This document shows positions 1 through 10,940 of a stretch of 64,000 nucleotides of DNA, one piece after another. Positions within the stretch are counted from its first letter, which is position 1, and each line of letters starts with the position of its first letter. Under the pieces are notes generated by a model that saw only the letters and a list, made by a program, of their open reading frames with translations, made no database searches and was not told the origin of the DNA. The stretch is from NCBI GenBank assembly GCA_963556695.1, contig CAUWAG010000020.1, positions 6,138,001 through 6,202,000 of the forward strand. The letters run 5' to 3'. The position numbers and the translations under genes were made by a program. The stretch comes from Anthostomella pinea. Its lineage: Eukaryota > Ascomycota > Sordariomycetes > Xylariales > Xylariaceae.

Positions 1-611
1 AGTCATTATAGTTCTCACGGCGCAGCAGCTCGGCCTTGGCAGTCGCGAGCATGAGACCAGACTTGGGAGGGGGCGTGATATGCTCGAAGTAATCAGGGGA
101 GAGCCATTCTCCAAGGAATGGGTCAAGGCGCAGGACGCACTTATGGATGTGCTGGTTCAGATCGGACGAGGGGTGGGCGAGACAGTCCGGTGTCGGGATG
201 GACGGCTGTGACGGCGTAGGAGCTGGGTTGGAAGAGGTGGAGGCCCGGGTCTGTGGTAGTGTCGTCGGAGGCGGGAGAATCTCAGCGGGGGCGGCGGAGG
301 ATGGAGGGTTCGAGGCGATGCCGGCGCTGATGGCAATGGAGGTCTGTACGCAGCGCAGGAAGGGGGAGCTGTGCAAGACGACCCTATACCGCCGCTTCTT
401 CCTTGGATGTACCGACGTCGTGATGACGCGGTCGTGGGCGGCAGCCTCGGCGGCAAAGGCGTCTTCAGCCTCGCGTTCCCGCAGTATGGAGGCAATGCGT
501 GCCCCGACGGTCCTGGACTGCATCCAGCCTCCGTAGGTCAGGGGGGGATCGTAGGGGGTTGGCGAGGTAAGATGCCATTGCTTGTCGGCAGCATCGAGGC
601 GCTTCCCATGC
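1..611 (-). CDS. Partial conserved-looking protein, function not recognised (runs off left edge)
   Basis: One minus-strand frame is open from about 628 down to base 1, around 200 codons, and continues outside the window. It encodes a proline-rich entry (…YDPPLTYGGWMQS…), a charged helical stretch (ILREREAEDAFAAE), a basic patch (PRKKRRY), the segment LHSSPFLRCVQTSIAISAG, a low-complexity P/S/T linker, then DLNQHIHKCVLRLDPFLGEW and a charged end. The alternation of conserved-looking blocks with a disordered linker looks like a real fungal protein. The 5' end is unclear: an in-frame TAA lies at about 629-631 and a plausible acceptor (CAG) at 612-614, so the first exon is probably further right, between 650 and 1,000. 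I do not recognise the family. Open frames on the plus strand over 147-640 are shadows of this one. Confidence 0.5.
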
Positions 612-628
612 CTGTGTCGAGGGCATTA

Positions 629-1736
629 GCGTTTGGCTGAGAGGGTGAGGGGACGGCTCCATGCAAGGTACAAACCTAACAACGAAGATGTAGGCTGGAG
701 GGCGGCCCATGGCCTCCGCAGGTACGTTTAGAAAAGGGCCCTGGTCCTGCGGGCAAGAGGGTGAACTGGTGGCTTGACCAAGCAGAGTTACGGCTTCGGG
801 CTATAGAGGTCTAGCTCTAGGTTGCTGGGAAGCGGCTCTATCGTTGGCAGGTTGAGGTTCGTTCAGTGCTGAGTGACGTGAGAGCAGCATGTGCAGGAGC
901 AGAGAGGAGTGACCGCACGAGCTCCAAAGCGAGCTTGGGAAGTTTCGCAAGGGTTCTCGTCTGGTTGTCAGCTGTGAAGCTAGGAGGTAGCTAAGTTGGC
1001 TGGCTCACTCCGTTTGCAGAAAGGACATGAGATGGATAGTAATGATTACTAAGGCAGGGGAGATAGGTAGGTGTCGAGGAGGTACACCAGAGAAGAGCGC
1101 ACGTCGAACTGTCGCGACCTCTCAAAGACTGCTGTACGATGTTCCCCAGTCCGGCAGTCAGTCAGTTTGGGCTGTTGTTCGGATCTCCGGCTGGTGATGA
1201 TGGTCTCAATGGTCTCAAAAGTCCCAAAAAGTCTCAAAAGTTTGCGCTCCCCGCCCCGTCTATAAACGGTTCTGTTCGCGTTGACGATCAACGATTCGCT
1301 GCAGCTGCCGTCCAGTCAGTCGCTCCCCGCTTGCACCGCTAGTGCGGGGCAGAGAGCTGCAGGCTTGCAGGTTGCAGCCTCTGCGTCACCGGCGACTGCC
1401 CGCATTCAGATTTCACCGGCAGGCGGGCGGGTCTCGACTTCCATTTCTGACATGTGTAAAGTACTTACCGCATCGGGGCATGCTAGCCGGACCCCGGTCA
1501 TGCCTTTGCAGCGCCAAGCAAACTGCCTAGCGCCAACCACTGTAGAGGAAGTGGGGCTGACAAATGCTGCCCTGTCAGCCTGTCTGCCTGTCCAAATGCC
1601 ATTGCGCCGCTAAAGGGGGGAGCGCGTGAAGCATCCCGGCTTCAATGTTGTTCCTTGCATAGACCATCCCGTCGATATCACCACTGCGATCTCCATATCC
1701 CAACGGCGAGGTCAAATTGCCGAACCGACGTCCATC
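629..1736. other. Intergenic region, probable divergent promoter area
   Basis: No convincing gene is seen. The stretch lies between the left-edge minus-strand gene and GPI8. It is GC-rich and contains short near-repeats of the form GTCTCAA/GTCCCAAAA around 1,195-1,240. Upstream exons of the left-edge gene may be included. Small open frames here have no recognisable content. Confidence 0.4.
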
Positions 1737-2995
1737 ATGAGGCTCTCTAGCATATTACAGCTGCCTGTGCTGCTGGCATCATCTCTACTGGCACCCATAC
1801 CCCATGTCGCGGCCGAACACACCAGTAATTGGGCCGTCCTGGTTGGCACCTCGAGGTTCTGGTTCAACTACCGCCATCTGTCCAATGTACTGTCCATGTA
1901 CCGCACCGTCAAGCGACTGGGCATCCCCGACTCCCAGATCATCCTCATGCTGCCCGATGACATGGCCTGCAACCCGCGCAATGCCTTCCCAGGCACAGTG
2001 TACAGCAACTCGGACCGCGCCGTGGACCTGTACGGAGACAACATCGAGGTCGATTACAGGGGCTACGAGGTGACCGTCGAGAACTTTATCCGCCTGTTGA
2101 CCGACCGTGTCGGCGACGAGATGCCCAGGAGCAAGAGGCTGTTGACCGACGACCGGAGCAACATCTTTGTGTACATGACTGGCCACGGCGGGAACGAGTT
2201 CTTGAAGTTCCAGGATGCCGAGGAGATTGGCGCTTTTGATCTGGCAGATGCTTTCGAGCAGATGTGGGAGAAGAGGAGGTGAGTACGGGAAGACTACAAC
2301 AGACTATGTGTACACTTCAGAGGCACGCAGCTAACGACGGGAATGACTACAGGTATCACGAGATCCTCTTCATGATCGACACCTGCCAGGCGAACACCAT
2401 GTACAGCAAGATTTACTCGCCTAACATCATCGCCACCGGCTCCTCCGAGCTGGACCAGTCGTCCTACTCCCATCATGCCGACAACGACGTCGGGGTCGCC
2501 GTCATCGATCGATACACCTACTACAATCTGGAGTTCTTGGAGTCGGAAGTCCAGGACCTAAGCAGTAAGAAGACAGTCGGGGAGCTGTTTGACAGCTATA
2601 CCTACGAGAAGATCCATTCGCATGCCGGCGTGCGATACGATCTGTTCAGGGGTGGTACCGACGCCGCTCGCAGTCGACTGCTGACCGATTTCTTTGGGAA
2701 CATACAGAATGTTGAAGTTGACGGTGCGAAGAATACGACCATGGACGAGGAGATGCTCGCGCTTAGCAAGACGATTGCGCAGCTGAGGGAGATTGCCGCA
2801 GAGGAAGAAGCGGCGGCCAGCAATGCCTCCCAGCCAGCCAAGAGCGAGCCAACTCGCTCGCAGAAGAAGATTCAGCTGGCCAAGCCCCTGACCGACGAGA
2901 ATTGGTGGACCAAGAAGCTCGTTGGTGCGACGGCGTTGGCGGGATGCACAGCGCTGTGGGCTCTGGGGTCATATTTAGAGGCTCCAAGGAATTGA
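1737..2995 (+). CDS. GPI8: GPI-anchor transamidase catalytic subunit Gpi8 (PIG-K)
   Basis: Gpi8 is the cysteine protease subunit of the ER GPI transamidase. It cleaves the C-terminal signal of a precursor protein and transfers the new end to a preassembled GPI anchor. Two exons (1737-2278 and 2353-2995; intron GTGAGT…TACAG) give 394 residues, the usual length. Residues 1-26 form a signal peptide. The C13 (legumain-like) peptidase domain starts at [17 protein letters not shown]. The catalytic His is H150 in [10 protein letters not shown] and the nucleophile is C192 in FMIDTCQA, just after the intron. A hydrophobic segment near residues 370-388 is the C-terminal membrane anchor. The ATG at 1737 was chosen because it begins the signal peptide; an in-frame ATG at 1626 would add 37 residues without such character. 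Identification is very secure. Confidence 0.96.
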
Positions 2996-3514
2996 TTACC
3001 AGTCAAGTAGGTACAATATAGTCGTATGAATAATGTAATACAACAGCATAAAGTCATACACCCTGAATGTGAATTTTCCCTGTGGGGATGCGAATGTATT
3101 TTTGAGCTGGCTTGAATGAGTAGACTAGAATTATAATTATCGAGAGTATCGTGGGCCCCATCGGCACCACTCATGACCACAATCACAATCACAATCACAA
3201 TCTCAACCTACGATCGTCTTGCACGCGCGGTTTGCGCTGGGCCTTCGCACTAAGTCTCATGATCAATCCGGCAACTTGATCAGAGTTGAAGGTTGTTTGA
3301 GGGTTTTTGCGCGGTCGTGGTCTTTTACGCAATCGATTCTCGTCGTTGACAAAGTCCTCGGCCGTGATGCAACTTTTGCTTCCAGCACGACCATGATCAC
3401 CTAGTTTACGCACGAGCTCGAGGGGCGACAACACACAAGATCGCACTTTATCATACTTGGTATTTCACAGGTACCTAGACTCCTGCAGCTGACTTCTTCA
3501 ATCTCGGGATTGCG
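2996..3514. other. Intergenic region between GPI8 and the TFIIIC gene
   Basis: This is the 3' flank of GPI8 and promoter of the next gene. It contains a short tandem run of ACAATC units at about 3,177-3,204. No gene is seen. Confidence 0.5.
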
Positions 3515-5924
3515 ATGTCGTCCGGAGACCGCAGCAATGCCCTGCCACTGGAGTCAATCAGCCTCAGGGTCATCCCGAGGACTACGCACAATATCGCGTG
3601 GTCCCCGGATGCCGAACTGGCTGTGGGCTGCGACGATGGTGTCTTCATCTACGTACCCGAGTTCTCGTCGCCAACAAGCCCGAAGGCCGCGCGCCCCGGA
3701 TACGACGCCCCTCGCCAGTACAACGAAACAGCCCTCCAGTTCCCCGTCTCCACTATCAGGGGCCCCGAACTGAACCGCCACCTATTCAATGCCCTCGAGC
3801 AGAAGTTCCCCGAGTACGAATACTTTATTGGAGGCGGCTCGGGCGTTGTCACCAGCCAGGGCAGTTCCATCAACCACGTCGTGGCATTGGAATGGTCGCC
3901 GTGCGGCCTAGGTCGCGTGACCCGGTCTGTTCTCGCCGTTTTGACCGGCACGGGTATCCTCACCGTGTACTGCCAAGGTGCCTCCGACGGTATACCGTCA
4001 TCCAAATCCGGAGCCGGGACTGTCAGGAGCCTAGCACCATGGGTGGCAGCCTGGAGCGTCGGTGGAGGTATGCTTGTGCCCGCGGCAGACGGACATGAAG
4101 CGCCACATAGTAAAGAATATGTGACGGCATTCTCGTGGGCAAGAGATATGGACGGCGACGGCGCGGTCCTGGCGTACGCCAACGACGACGACGAGATCGT
4201 CATACTCACGATCCAGGCCAAGCACACCCCCATTGCCACGTCTGGGCATCCTGGTGAATGGAGGGTACAAGAAGTCGCCCGTTTCCTTGCCGAAGGACCT
4301 CATCCAAAGACGGCTGTAGGTGATGGGGCCATGCTGTCAGCTGGAATTTGCTGACCTCGTTTATAGCCAACCGACCCGGATCATATACATCAGGGCTCCT
4401 CGTTTTCCCTAAGCTGGAGTCCCTGGCTGGGCAGAGACAACTTGAAGACCTGCATGCTTTCTTACATCGCCAAAGGGTATGTTGGATTCAGACAGGTCAC
4501 CGTCCGAGGATCGCAAGGAGAGATTGACAGCCCGAAGGTGCAAGTTGGCCAAGTGGATGCCAGCTGGGTGTGTCTCTATCTCGCCCCAGATGCCTTTGTC
4601 GTCTGGGAGGATCTGGTGAGCTGTCGGTCAGGTATTATTACTTCTCTCGTGTCTAACCTACCATCAGATATGGACAATTGATAGAGAAAAGGTCTGCCGA
4701 GGCATTATTGCAACCCCTGCCAAGGCGCAAGCATTCCAACTGCCCTTCGATGCCGTCTCTTCCGCGAACAAGCATCCGCTGGGCGAGTGTAACAGCAACT
4801 ACCCATCCACAGAAGACAGTTCCCTAGGCCAGAACCCCATCACCGGTAAGCCATGATCACCCGGTCTGCATTTTGGGTGTTGACTCTTGCTAGGCCTTAT
4901 AATTCACCCGCCTTCTCTGTCCATGTTCACGAGCACCCCCTCATACAGTCTTGTGCGCCTATCCGCAACACATCTGAACAACGGCTGGCATCAGACCAAC
5001 CTCCCCCTTCCGTCCAATCCCGAAGACCCGGGAAATATCAAGCCCCAATGGGCCACGGATATCTCCCAGATCATTGAGCACCAGCTTCCCAGGGCGCTTG
5101 CCGGCCGGCCCATCATGTCAGGTAATGACAGCGATGGATCTGAGATGGGCGGTGACGATGATTTCGAAAGTGACTTGGGAGACGGCTCTGACTACAACTC
5201 CGACGAAGACGATAAGAGCAATCTTCTCGGTCTAGGCAATATGGACACCGAAGATCAGGTACATGTCAACAGGATACGCATTTGGGGCATGGCCATCAGC
5301 CCTGGCGGGGGAACCAGCGCCGTCTTCGTCACCCAGCACAGCACGGTCAAGCCGGAAAGAGACACGTTTGCTGGTCTGGACTGTCGTGTTCTGTTTGGCA
5401 CGAACAATCGGGGCGCCCTTGACGAAGACGATACCATCGTCCCCGTGAAGAAGCTCAGCACCGAGGCAAGAATGTGGGAATGGATGTACGGCCGTGGCCC
5501 TCCCGTGCCGGGCATCCACATCCCGTCTGTCGATCGTAGCGATGGACGCCAGGCCTTGAAGGATCACTTCGAGCTGATCGGCCGCATACAAGTTTGCGTG
5601 TTCTGCGATTCGCGGCTCGACTTCCACGGCAAGTCGTCTCGTTGTAGCAAGGGTCATTTCTTCGGTAAGTTGGCTGATGCTCTCCCTGCCCAACCTAGCC
5701 TCTCCGTTACCTGCAGTCTCTCAACTCACAATGCTGCAGAAAACTGCGCCACTACGGGCGTTCCCATCCTCGCACCTGGTACCACCAACACATGCGGCGT
5801 CTGCGGCTTCAAATGCATGAAGACGGAGCAGCTCATACTCATGGCTCCCCAGCTCGAGTCGATCATCACCGAAGAGATCTCGTCAGTGCTGTGCGGGAGC
5901 TGCGGAGGGAAGTTCATCAGCTAG
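3515..5924 (+). CDS. TFIIIC delta-type subunit with C-terminal zinc finger (TFIIIC90/Sfc9-like)
   Basis: This is a subunit of RNA polymerase III factor TFIIIC, which binds the internal promoters of tRNA genes. Five exons were inferred: 3515-4315, 4367-4615, 4668-4845, 4894-5664 and 5740-5924. The phases agree and give 727 residues. The N-terminal half is a degenerate WD-type beta propeller (TFIIIC delta N-terminal domain) beginning HNIAWSPDAELAVGCDDGVFIY. An acidic D/E/S linker follows at about 5,125-5,225. The C-terminus carries a cysteine-rich zinc-binding domain with CVFC, CSKGHFF, CGVCGFKC and CGSCGG pairs, as in the TFIIIC zinc-finger family. The last intron falls inside this domain, after GHFF. 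Family membership rests on the order propeller, acidic linker, then C-terminal Cys-rich domain. Exact correspondence to Sfc9 is inferred. Confidence 0.85.
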
Positions 5925-7392
5925 GAGGCCCCTCTCCCTTGCCCTCCATCCACACATACTTACCTATCTATTGCGAAATCGGGTTGTGAGGTTGCAAATG
6001 GGCACGTTACGTACCTGTCTGCACCATCATCTTGGTCTTGAGAGTTGGCTGAATATTTCCATGATATAGACTGGCTCCTTCACCGGAGTTTCATCTCAGT
6101 GGAATGGGTATTGATCCACGAATGATCTTTTCACAGCGCCCTGGTGTACTGGGTCGTACTCGCGGCCTGTACACATGAACAATAGTCATTAATTGTGTGT
6201 GTTCGCTGCTCTCTTTGTCACGTCGCGTCAACTGAATGCATAAATCCACTGTCTTCACATAGTCCTTTCGATTGATGCAGCTATCGATTCCTTGACCACG
6301 ATGTCAGCTGGTTCAGGGTCATGTATGCGGTGTACGTTTCCGAGCCTCTGAGCATTTTGGTACGCTGCCCTGTACCGAAATGGTCCATTTTGTTTAGACT
6401 CTCAACTCTAAGATTATCCGCGGAGGTAGATAGAGAGAGCTTAGAGGTCGTGATACTGTAGGCCACCATTACTTTCATCTTCTATCCGCTTCCATTTCGG
6501 CTTTAATACCCAATATATGACCAGTAGATGACTGCGGACCTCGCAGATGCCGCACATTTCTCCCTGGGTGCATCTCGTACTAACGCGCTCATACATGACT
6601 GCTCACCGCACCATCGTCTACAGTGGCTGTCAGTTGATCCATAGATTTCCGATTGAGACTTGAAGCAGATCGCCAGCGCCCAGCCCCTATTATTTCTCTA
6701 CGTTTTCCTTGAGTTTTAGGTTCAAGCGATGGGGCTGAGCTACGAGTCCAGCGTCTAGTCCAGTTTGCATTGCGCTTGGAATATCTCAAGGGATAACGTA
6801 TAGCCTCCAACGCTTGTGAGCGAAGGCTACACTATGGCGAACCGCTCATTGGACCACCAAAATCTCATCACGCCTCTCCTCACGCCCCTCCTCGCGCCTC
6901 TCCTTACACGTTGGCCGTTCGCACCATGTATCATGCCCGACGACCTCTAACACTATGGCTCCGTTGCTCTTGGACCCTCACGTAGGTGCTCATGCCGTAT
7001 CGCAGACAGCCCTGTCTCCCTACTTGAGCACAGATAGACGCAGACCACCTATGGTTCTTCTGTCGACCGAGATATTCCACAACACACGTTGATTAACAGT
7101 GCGGCAGGATGGCCGGTCTCACAACAAAAGGAATGCCTCGCAGGTCTCATTGCAGGCTGAGAGATGTCATAGGAAATTATTGATTAAGGGGTTTGGCCTC
7201 CCCGGCTCAGACGTACTTCTGAGCAAGGCCCCTCTCGTACAGAACTCGGCCCTGCTGCACCACGTTCCACTACCCCTGAGAGAAAACCAGCCCAAATTCA
7301 TCATCTGTTCGACTCTCAGCTCCGCTTCTTGCGTGGCGACGACAGTAAAGTGTCTTGCCCCTATCTGGTGCGAGACTCGGTCCTCCCTCAGC
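5925..7392. other. Gene-poor intergenic stretch
   Basis: About 1.5 kb between the TFIIIC gene and a possible small minus-strand gene. Only short, mutually overlapping frames with no recognisable domain are present. A repeated CTCCTCACGCCCCTCCTCGC-like C/T-rich tract lies near 6,872-6,905. The lower end is the 3' flank of the minus-strand gene. Confidence 0.4.
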
Positions 7393-7896
7393 TCACCGAC
7401 ACATGATATGACAGATGCCGACGAACACAAATATGGCCAGGAGCAGCAACGGGATGGCACCCCTTTTCAGATTGAGTGTCGGCCGCGTGTCTGTCTTCTC
7501 TTCATCGCCCCCTCTCGTTTCGTTTCCTCCAGCCTCGGCGATGTGTGCGTATATGCATTTGAAATGCTCGTCTTCCCATTTCTCGGTTGTGCTTCGATTC
7601 CAGCTGTCCAGAGGAGGACCGTGTGTGCGATGGATAGTGCAGTCGATGGTGAGATATCTGCTGTACGCGAGTAAGCCTTGGCCCTCGGCCCTTGAGTGCG
7701 GCGTGGACTGCGAGGTCATATGCGATACGTACCTCTCGCAGAAGGGTTTGCAATCGGTTGCCATTTCTTCAGTGCCTTCGTAAACTGCCATGCCATCTAC
7801 TGCTGACGTGTTACAATATTGGGCGCACGTATGGTCCGGTAGAATGGCACCCGGGAAACCCGGCATGGACGGCGACAGGAGTGAGAAGGGAGGCAT
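7393..7896 (-). CDS. Possible small cysteine-containing protein with C-terminal membrane segment
   Basis: Not recognised. On the minus strand a frame containing TCAQYC and DCKPFC pairs is joined by a clean 72-base intron (7661-7732, GTACGT…TACAG) to an exon encoding YLTIDCTIHRTHG…WEDEHFKCIYAHIAEAGG, a charged stretch and a terminal hydrophobic segment (IPLLLLAIFVFVGICHI). If translation starts at the ATG at 7896 the product is 143 residues; the true start and any signal peptide are unclear. Another frame just upstream also carries a Cys pair (TCLPDC), so an unseen intron or a different first exon is possible. The good intron and the hydrophobic tail argue for a gene. The lack of a recognised family and the weak start keep confidence low. 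Confidence 0.35.
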   Translation of the reverse strand: MPPFSLLSPSMPGFPGAILPDHTCAQYCNTSAVDGMAVYEGTEEMATDCKPFCERYVSHMTSQSTPHSRAEGQGLLAYSRYLTIDCTIHRTHGPPLDSWNRSTTEKWEDEHFKCIYAHIAEAGGNETRGGDEEKTDTRPTLNLKRGAIPLLLLAIFVFVGICHIMCR

Positions 7897-8109
7897 TAGA
7901 GCAGTCGGGGAGACACGTGGTCGGATAGAGTCGATTGGTCTGAGTGACGACGGCGCAGTGTAGGCAGCGGTCTGGCATCGGCAGAGTCTGGCGGACCTTC
8001 GTGGTAGTGGTCGTTGAAGGCGATCGAAGGGTCCTAGAGATGAAGCTGTAGTGTCTAAACGATGCTGCAGAAGATATGGCAAACCCGCCAAAAGAATGAC
8101 TCTAGCCAC

Positions 8110-8580
8110 ATATGATATACTCTAGTTGAGGCATGGAACCAGTCTCGAATACAATCGGGTTCGAGAAGCAGACCATTGACGACGCTCGCAGTCCCGACTA
8201 GCTGTGATGACGGAGTTGCCGTGTGTTCTTCCAGTACAACCACATGTTACAAGTGGAAAGAGGTATGGTAAGAGTTAGTCATGTCATACCAAAGACAAAG
8301 CAGGAGCGAATGCACCCCGGGCAATGCCGGGCAGTATGCTTCTGGACGGGAATGGGGGAATTCCTCAATACACCTGGGCAGGTAGGTTAGGTACCTACGT
8401 AGTCTATTATGCCGGTCAAGCCCAACGGATCCTGGATGCTCTATCATCTCGAGTGGTATATGGTCTTGTCTTTCAGGCTGCTGGGGAATGCGGATCCATC
8501 ACCTTGAAATAACTTCCTCCGCAGCCGTACATGCATGTGTGACTTGGACAACGCAACACACCATCTAACCATTCCCTCGC
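8110..8580. other. Intergenic region
   Basis: About 470 bases between the possible small minus-strand gene and the Cdc25-like phosphatase gene. No gene is recognised. The 5' exon of the small gene, if spliced, would lie at the left side. Confidence 0.35.
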
Positions 8581-9186
8581 CTAATATCCTTCCTCCCACA
8601 ACTCCTTCCGGTAGCCCTCCGTCAGGCGTTCATCTGGACCATACACCTCTTGCCAGCCCACAAAGCCCCGGTCAAGAACGTAGACTTTCTGCCGTGGCTT
8701 GCCCGCGTCCTCAACCTCACCTTTGCCGTCCCCCTTTTGCGGCGAGGCAGCCTCCTCCTTTGCCCGGAGATACTGCAACGCCGCGCTGGGGCCACGCTGC
8801 TGACTCAGGGCGCAGTGGAACACCACCGTCTGCTTGTCCTCCAGCTTACGCAGGAGCGTGGGCAGCATGGCGTCGAGGCTGCGGCTGGGAAAGTGCATGG
8901 ACGACTTGATGTGGCCCCCTATGTAGTCTGGCAAACGTGTGAGCAACGACGATCCAGTTTTGTTGTGGAGCGATTGTTTGCTTAGCAGATGGTCCCAGCT
9001 TGGTACAATAAAGGGGTGTTTGAGACGAGACAAACAAGTAGAGAACAGCTTACCGTCGTCGCGCACGTCTATGATGGCGATGCTGGGGTCGGGAGACTGC
9101 TGCTGACTGGCGCCGGCGGCGAGGAGCATGTCTGCTAGGTTCTTCGCCGTCATGCGCTCCACGCTCGATATCGTCACCAGCGACAT
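8581..9186 (-). CDS. Rhodanese/Cdc25-type phosphatase (Ibp1/Ych1/Arr2-like)
   Basis: A single-domain rhodanese-fold protein of the small Cdc25-like group, whose members act as protein phosphatases or arsenate reductases. Two exons (9186-9054 and 8927-8581; intron GTAAGC…GCCAG) encode 159 residues. IAIIDVRDDDYIGGHI is the typical CH2A entry. The catalytic loop is HCALSQQRGP, with nucleophile C83 and R89 in the CX5R spacing of Cdc25 and Arr2 rather than the six-residue loop of sulphur-transferring rhodaneses. YVLDRGFVGWQEVY near the C-terminus matches the closing motif of these proteins. The ATG at 9186 starts at MSLVTISS, an ordinary family start; an upstream in-frame ATG would add 32 unlike residues. 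Whether it is a phosphatase or an arsenate reductase cannot be told from sequence. Confidence 0.85.
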   Translation of the reverse strand: MSLVTISSVERMTAKNLADMLLAAGASQQQSPDPSIAIIDVRDDGKLFSTCLSRLKHPFIVPSWDHLLSKQSLHNKTGSSLLTRLPDYIGGHIKSSMHFPSRSLDAMLPTLLRKLEDKQTVVFHCALSQQRGPSAALQYLRAKEEAASPQKGDGKGEVEDAGKPRQKVYVLDRGFVGWQEVYGPDERLTEGYRKELWEEGY

Positions 9187-9572
9187 CCTTGCGGGTGATG
9201 GTTGTCCTTCTCTTGTAGTAGTCACCAGTAGGTTATTTGTGGCAAAAGGGGCTTTGTGGTGGACGTTGCGACAGTTCAACAATGCCAGTGTTGATGTTGA
9301 AGTCTTTTATGAACCTCCAGGGCGCGGCACCTCAATTGAACGATTGAACATTGGCCGGCGTTGTTGGCGTTAGGTGCATAAGTGCGATTATATGCATTAG
9401 GGGGTCAACATGAACACGATCATAGTCCACATCACAAACCTGGACTTGGGTCATGCGGTTCACAGATTTGTTGTCTCTTCGACGGCCGAGGGCCTGTTTC
9501 TAATCATACTCGTCACAGTGCTGGTTGTACATGTACACAGAATGCCCCTGAACGCCCCTGGACACGATTTGG
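9187..9572. other. Intergenic region
   Basis: About 385 bases between the Cdc25-like gene (promoter side) and the 3' end of the fucosyltransferase-like gene. No gene is seen. Confidence 0.4.
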
Positions 9573-10940
9573 CTAGGGCCACATGCCATCCCACATGAAG
9601 AGCCAGCCCGCCCAGTACTTCTCGTAGTTGCCAACAAGGTACGACAGGCCGTCTCCTTCTGTACCCACCTTGTACGGTCTCGTATACAGGCCTCCCGTCC
9701 TCAAGTGTCGTTTCATGGCCGTGTAGACCGAAAAGCTGCTTGGCATGGTGCCGACAAAGAAGTCGCTCCCCAGTAGTACCACGCAGTCGACCAGGCCCTG
9801 CTGATCCCATGTCAATGACTCCAGCTCCTCGAGATCCTTTCCCTTGAGGAGATCCGCCTTGGTGACGACCTTCATCTGCGCCATCTCGATGGCCCCGTCA
9901 GAGAACTTCTGCGCCTCGCTTGCATTTCCTGTTGCCAGATAGGCCGCCTCGAAGCCTCGCTTGCGGGCCTGTTTCAGGTAAGCCTCCGACTGCATGTCGT
10001 AGGCAGGCCAGAAACCCAGGGCGTCACTTTCGGTTCTCAGGTGCACGCCCAGGAATCGACCGTTCTTTGCTCCGGCCGACCGAGCAAAGGCCTGCATGCT
10101 TTTTCGTGTTGCCTTGCCCAGGCGTATCAGTTGGTCATTGAACTTCAGGATGCTACCAAAGGTGGCGAAGAACTCGGGACCATCACGGTAGACTTGCCAG
10201 TCAAACAGGATCCCCCACTTGAAGCGAATCAGACGAGGCTGGGTGGCCGAGGGCGCAGCGCCGTTCTTGCCGTCGTGGAGCCATTTGCGGAACGTATCGC
10301 CAAAGCGGTCGGTGTGCCTGTTCTGATCCTGCCAGTGGCAGTCCTCGCGATTGCCATAGTCCTTTGGGTTGATTTCCTCGATGTTGGGCTTCTCGCCGGC
10401 GCCTGGGATGTCGGCGACCTCGTCGTAGAGGGTGATCTGGGGACAGTTGACGTTGAAGGCGTCGCGGAAGCGCTTCTCGTCGAACATGTACGAGAAGGGC
10501 AGGAACTCGGTGAAGAGGTCGGACAGGTCGTTTTCGTTGCGCTTGCGGATCTTGGGGATAACGAGGCCGGTGGCGCCAGCCTCGAGGCCGTACCGCAGAC
10601 AGAGCTGGATATAATTTCTGATATTACCGATGCCGCCGGAGTTGTTGTCGCAGATGTAGACGAGGCCGTCAACCCAGGTGGTCTCGCTACACAGGCGCTG
10701 CAGCGGCCAACCGATGAAGGGCGCTTCGGGGTCGGACAGGTCGATCTCATTGCCGCGCTGGGCGGGGGACGGGGGGCCGAGCGAGGTCGCCGACGACGGG
10801 GCGTTGAACCAGCCGAGGCTGGGGTTGGGGAGGCGGAAGGTCCATACGGCGATGAGCAGGACGATGCAGAGCGCCGGCAGGAGGATGTTTCGACGAGGCA
10901 TTAAGCCTGATAGGAGGGTCTGATGGCCATAGGCCATCAT
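9573..10940 (-). CDS. O-fucosyltransferase-like type II membrane protein
   Basis: Uninterrupted reading frame of 455 residues. A signal anchor at about residues 19-35 (ILLPALCIVLLIAVWTF) predicts type II topology in the Golgi or ER, with the large domain in the lumen. WVDGLVYICDNNSGGIGNIRNYIQLCLRYGLEAGA (residues 89-123) is a donor-site-like glycine-rich block near the start of the domain. GVHLRTESDALGF around residues 288-300 is the H-x-R-x-E-x-D signature of GDP-fucose protein O-fucosyltransferases. The C-terminal block, with LLGSDFFVGTMPSSFSV, is the second sugar-nucleotide-binding motif. Translation may start at M1 (10940) or at M14 (10901), which precedes the anchor more closely. The donor and acceptor are not known; GDP-fucose use is inferred from the family. 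A long opposite-strand frame over 10,041-10,904 is a shadow. Confidence 0.8.
   Translation of the reverse strand: MMAYGHQTLLSGLMPRRNILLPALCIVLLIAVWTFRLPNPSLGWFNAPSSATSLGPPSPAQRGNEIDLSDPEAPFIGWPLQRLCSETTWVDGLVYICDNNSGGIGNIRNYIQLCLRYGLEAGATGLVIPKIRKRNENDLSDLFTEFLPFSYMFDEKRFRDAFNVNCPQITLYDEVADIPGAGEKPNIEEINPKDYGNREDCHWQDQNRHTDRFGDTFRKWLHDGKNGAAPSATQPRLIRFKWGILFDWQVYRDGPEFFATFGSILKFNDQLIRLGKATRKSMQAFARSAGAKNGRFLGVHLRTESDALGFWPAYDMQSEAYLKQARKRGFEAAYLATGNASEAQKFSDGAIEMAQMKVVTKADLLKGKDLEELESLTWDQQGLVDCVVLLGSDFFVGTMPSSFSVYTAMKRHLRTGGLYTRPYKVGTEGDGLSYLVGNYEKYWAGWLFMWDGMWP

Noticed and set aside
10041..10904. 287-codon plus-strand open frame
   Set aside because: Lies antisense to the O-fucosyltransferase-like gene, is valine/glycine/alanine-rich without a domain, and arises from the codon bias of the real gene.
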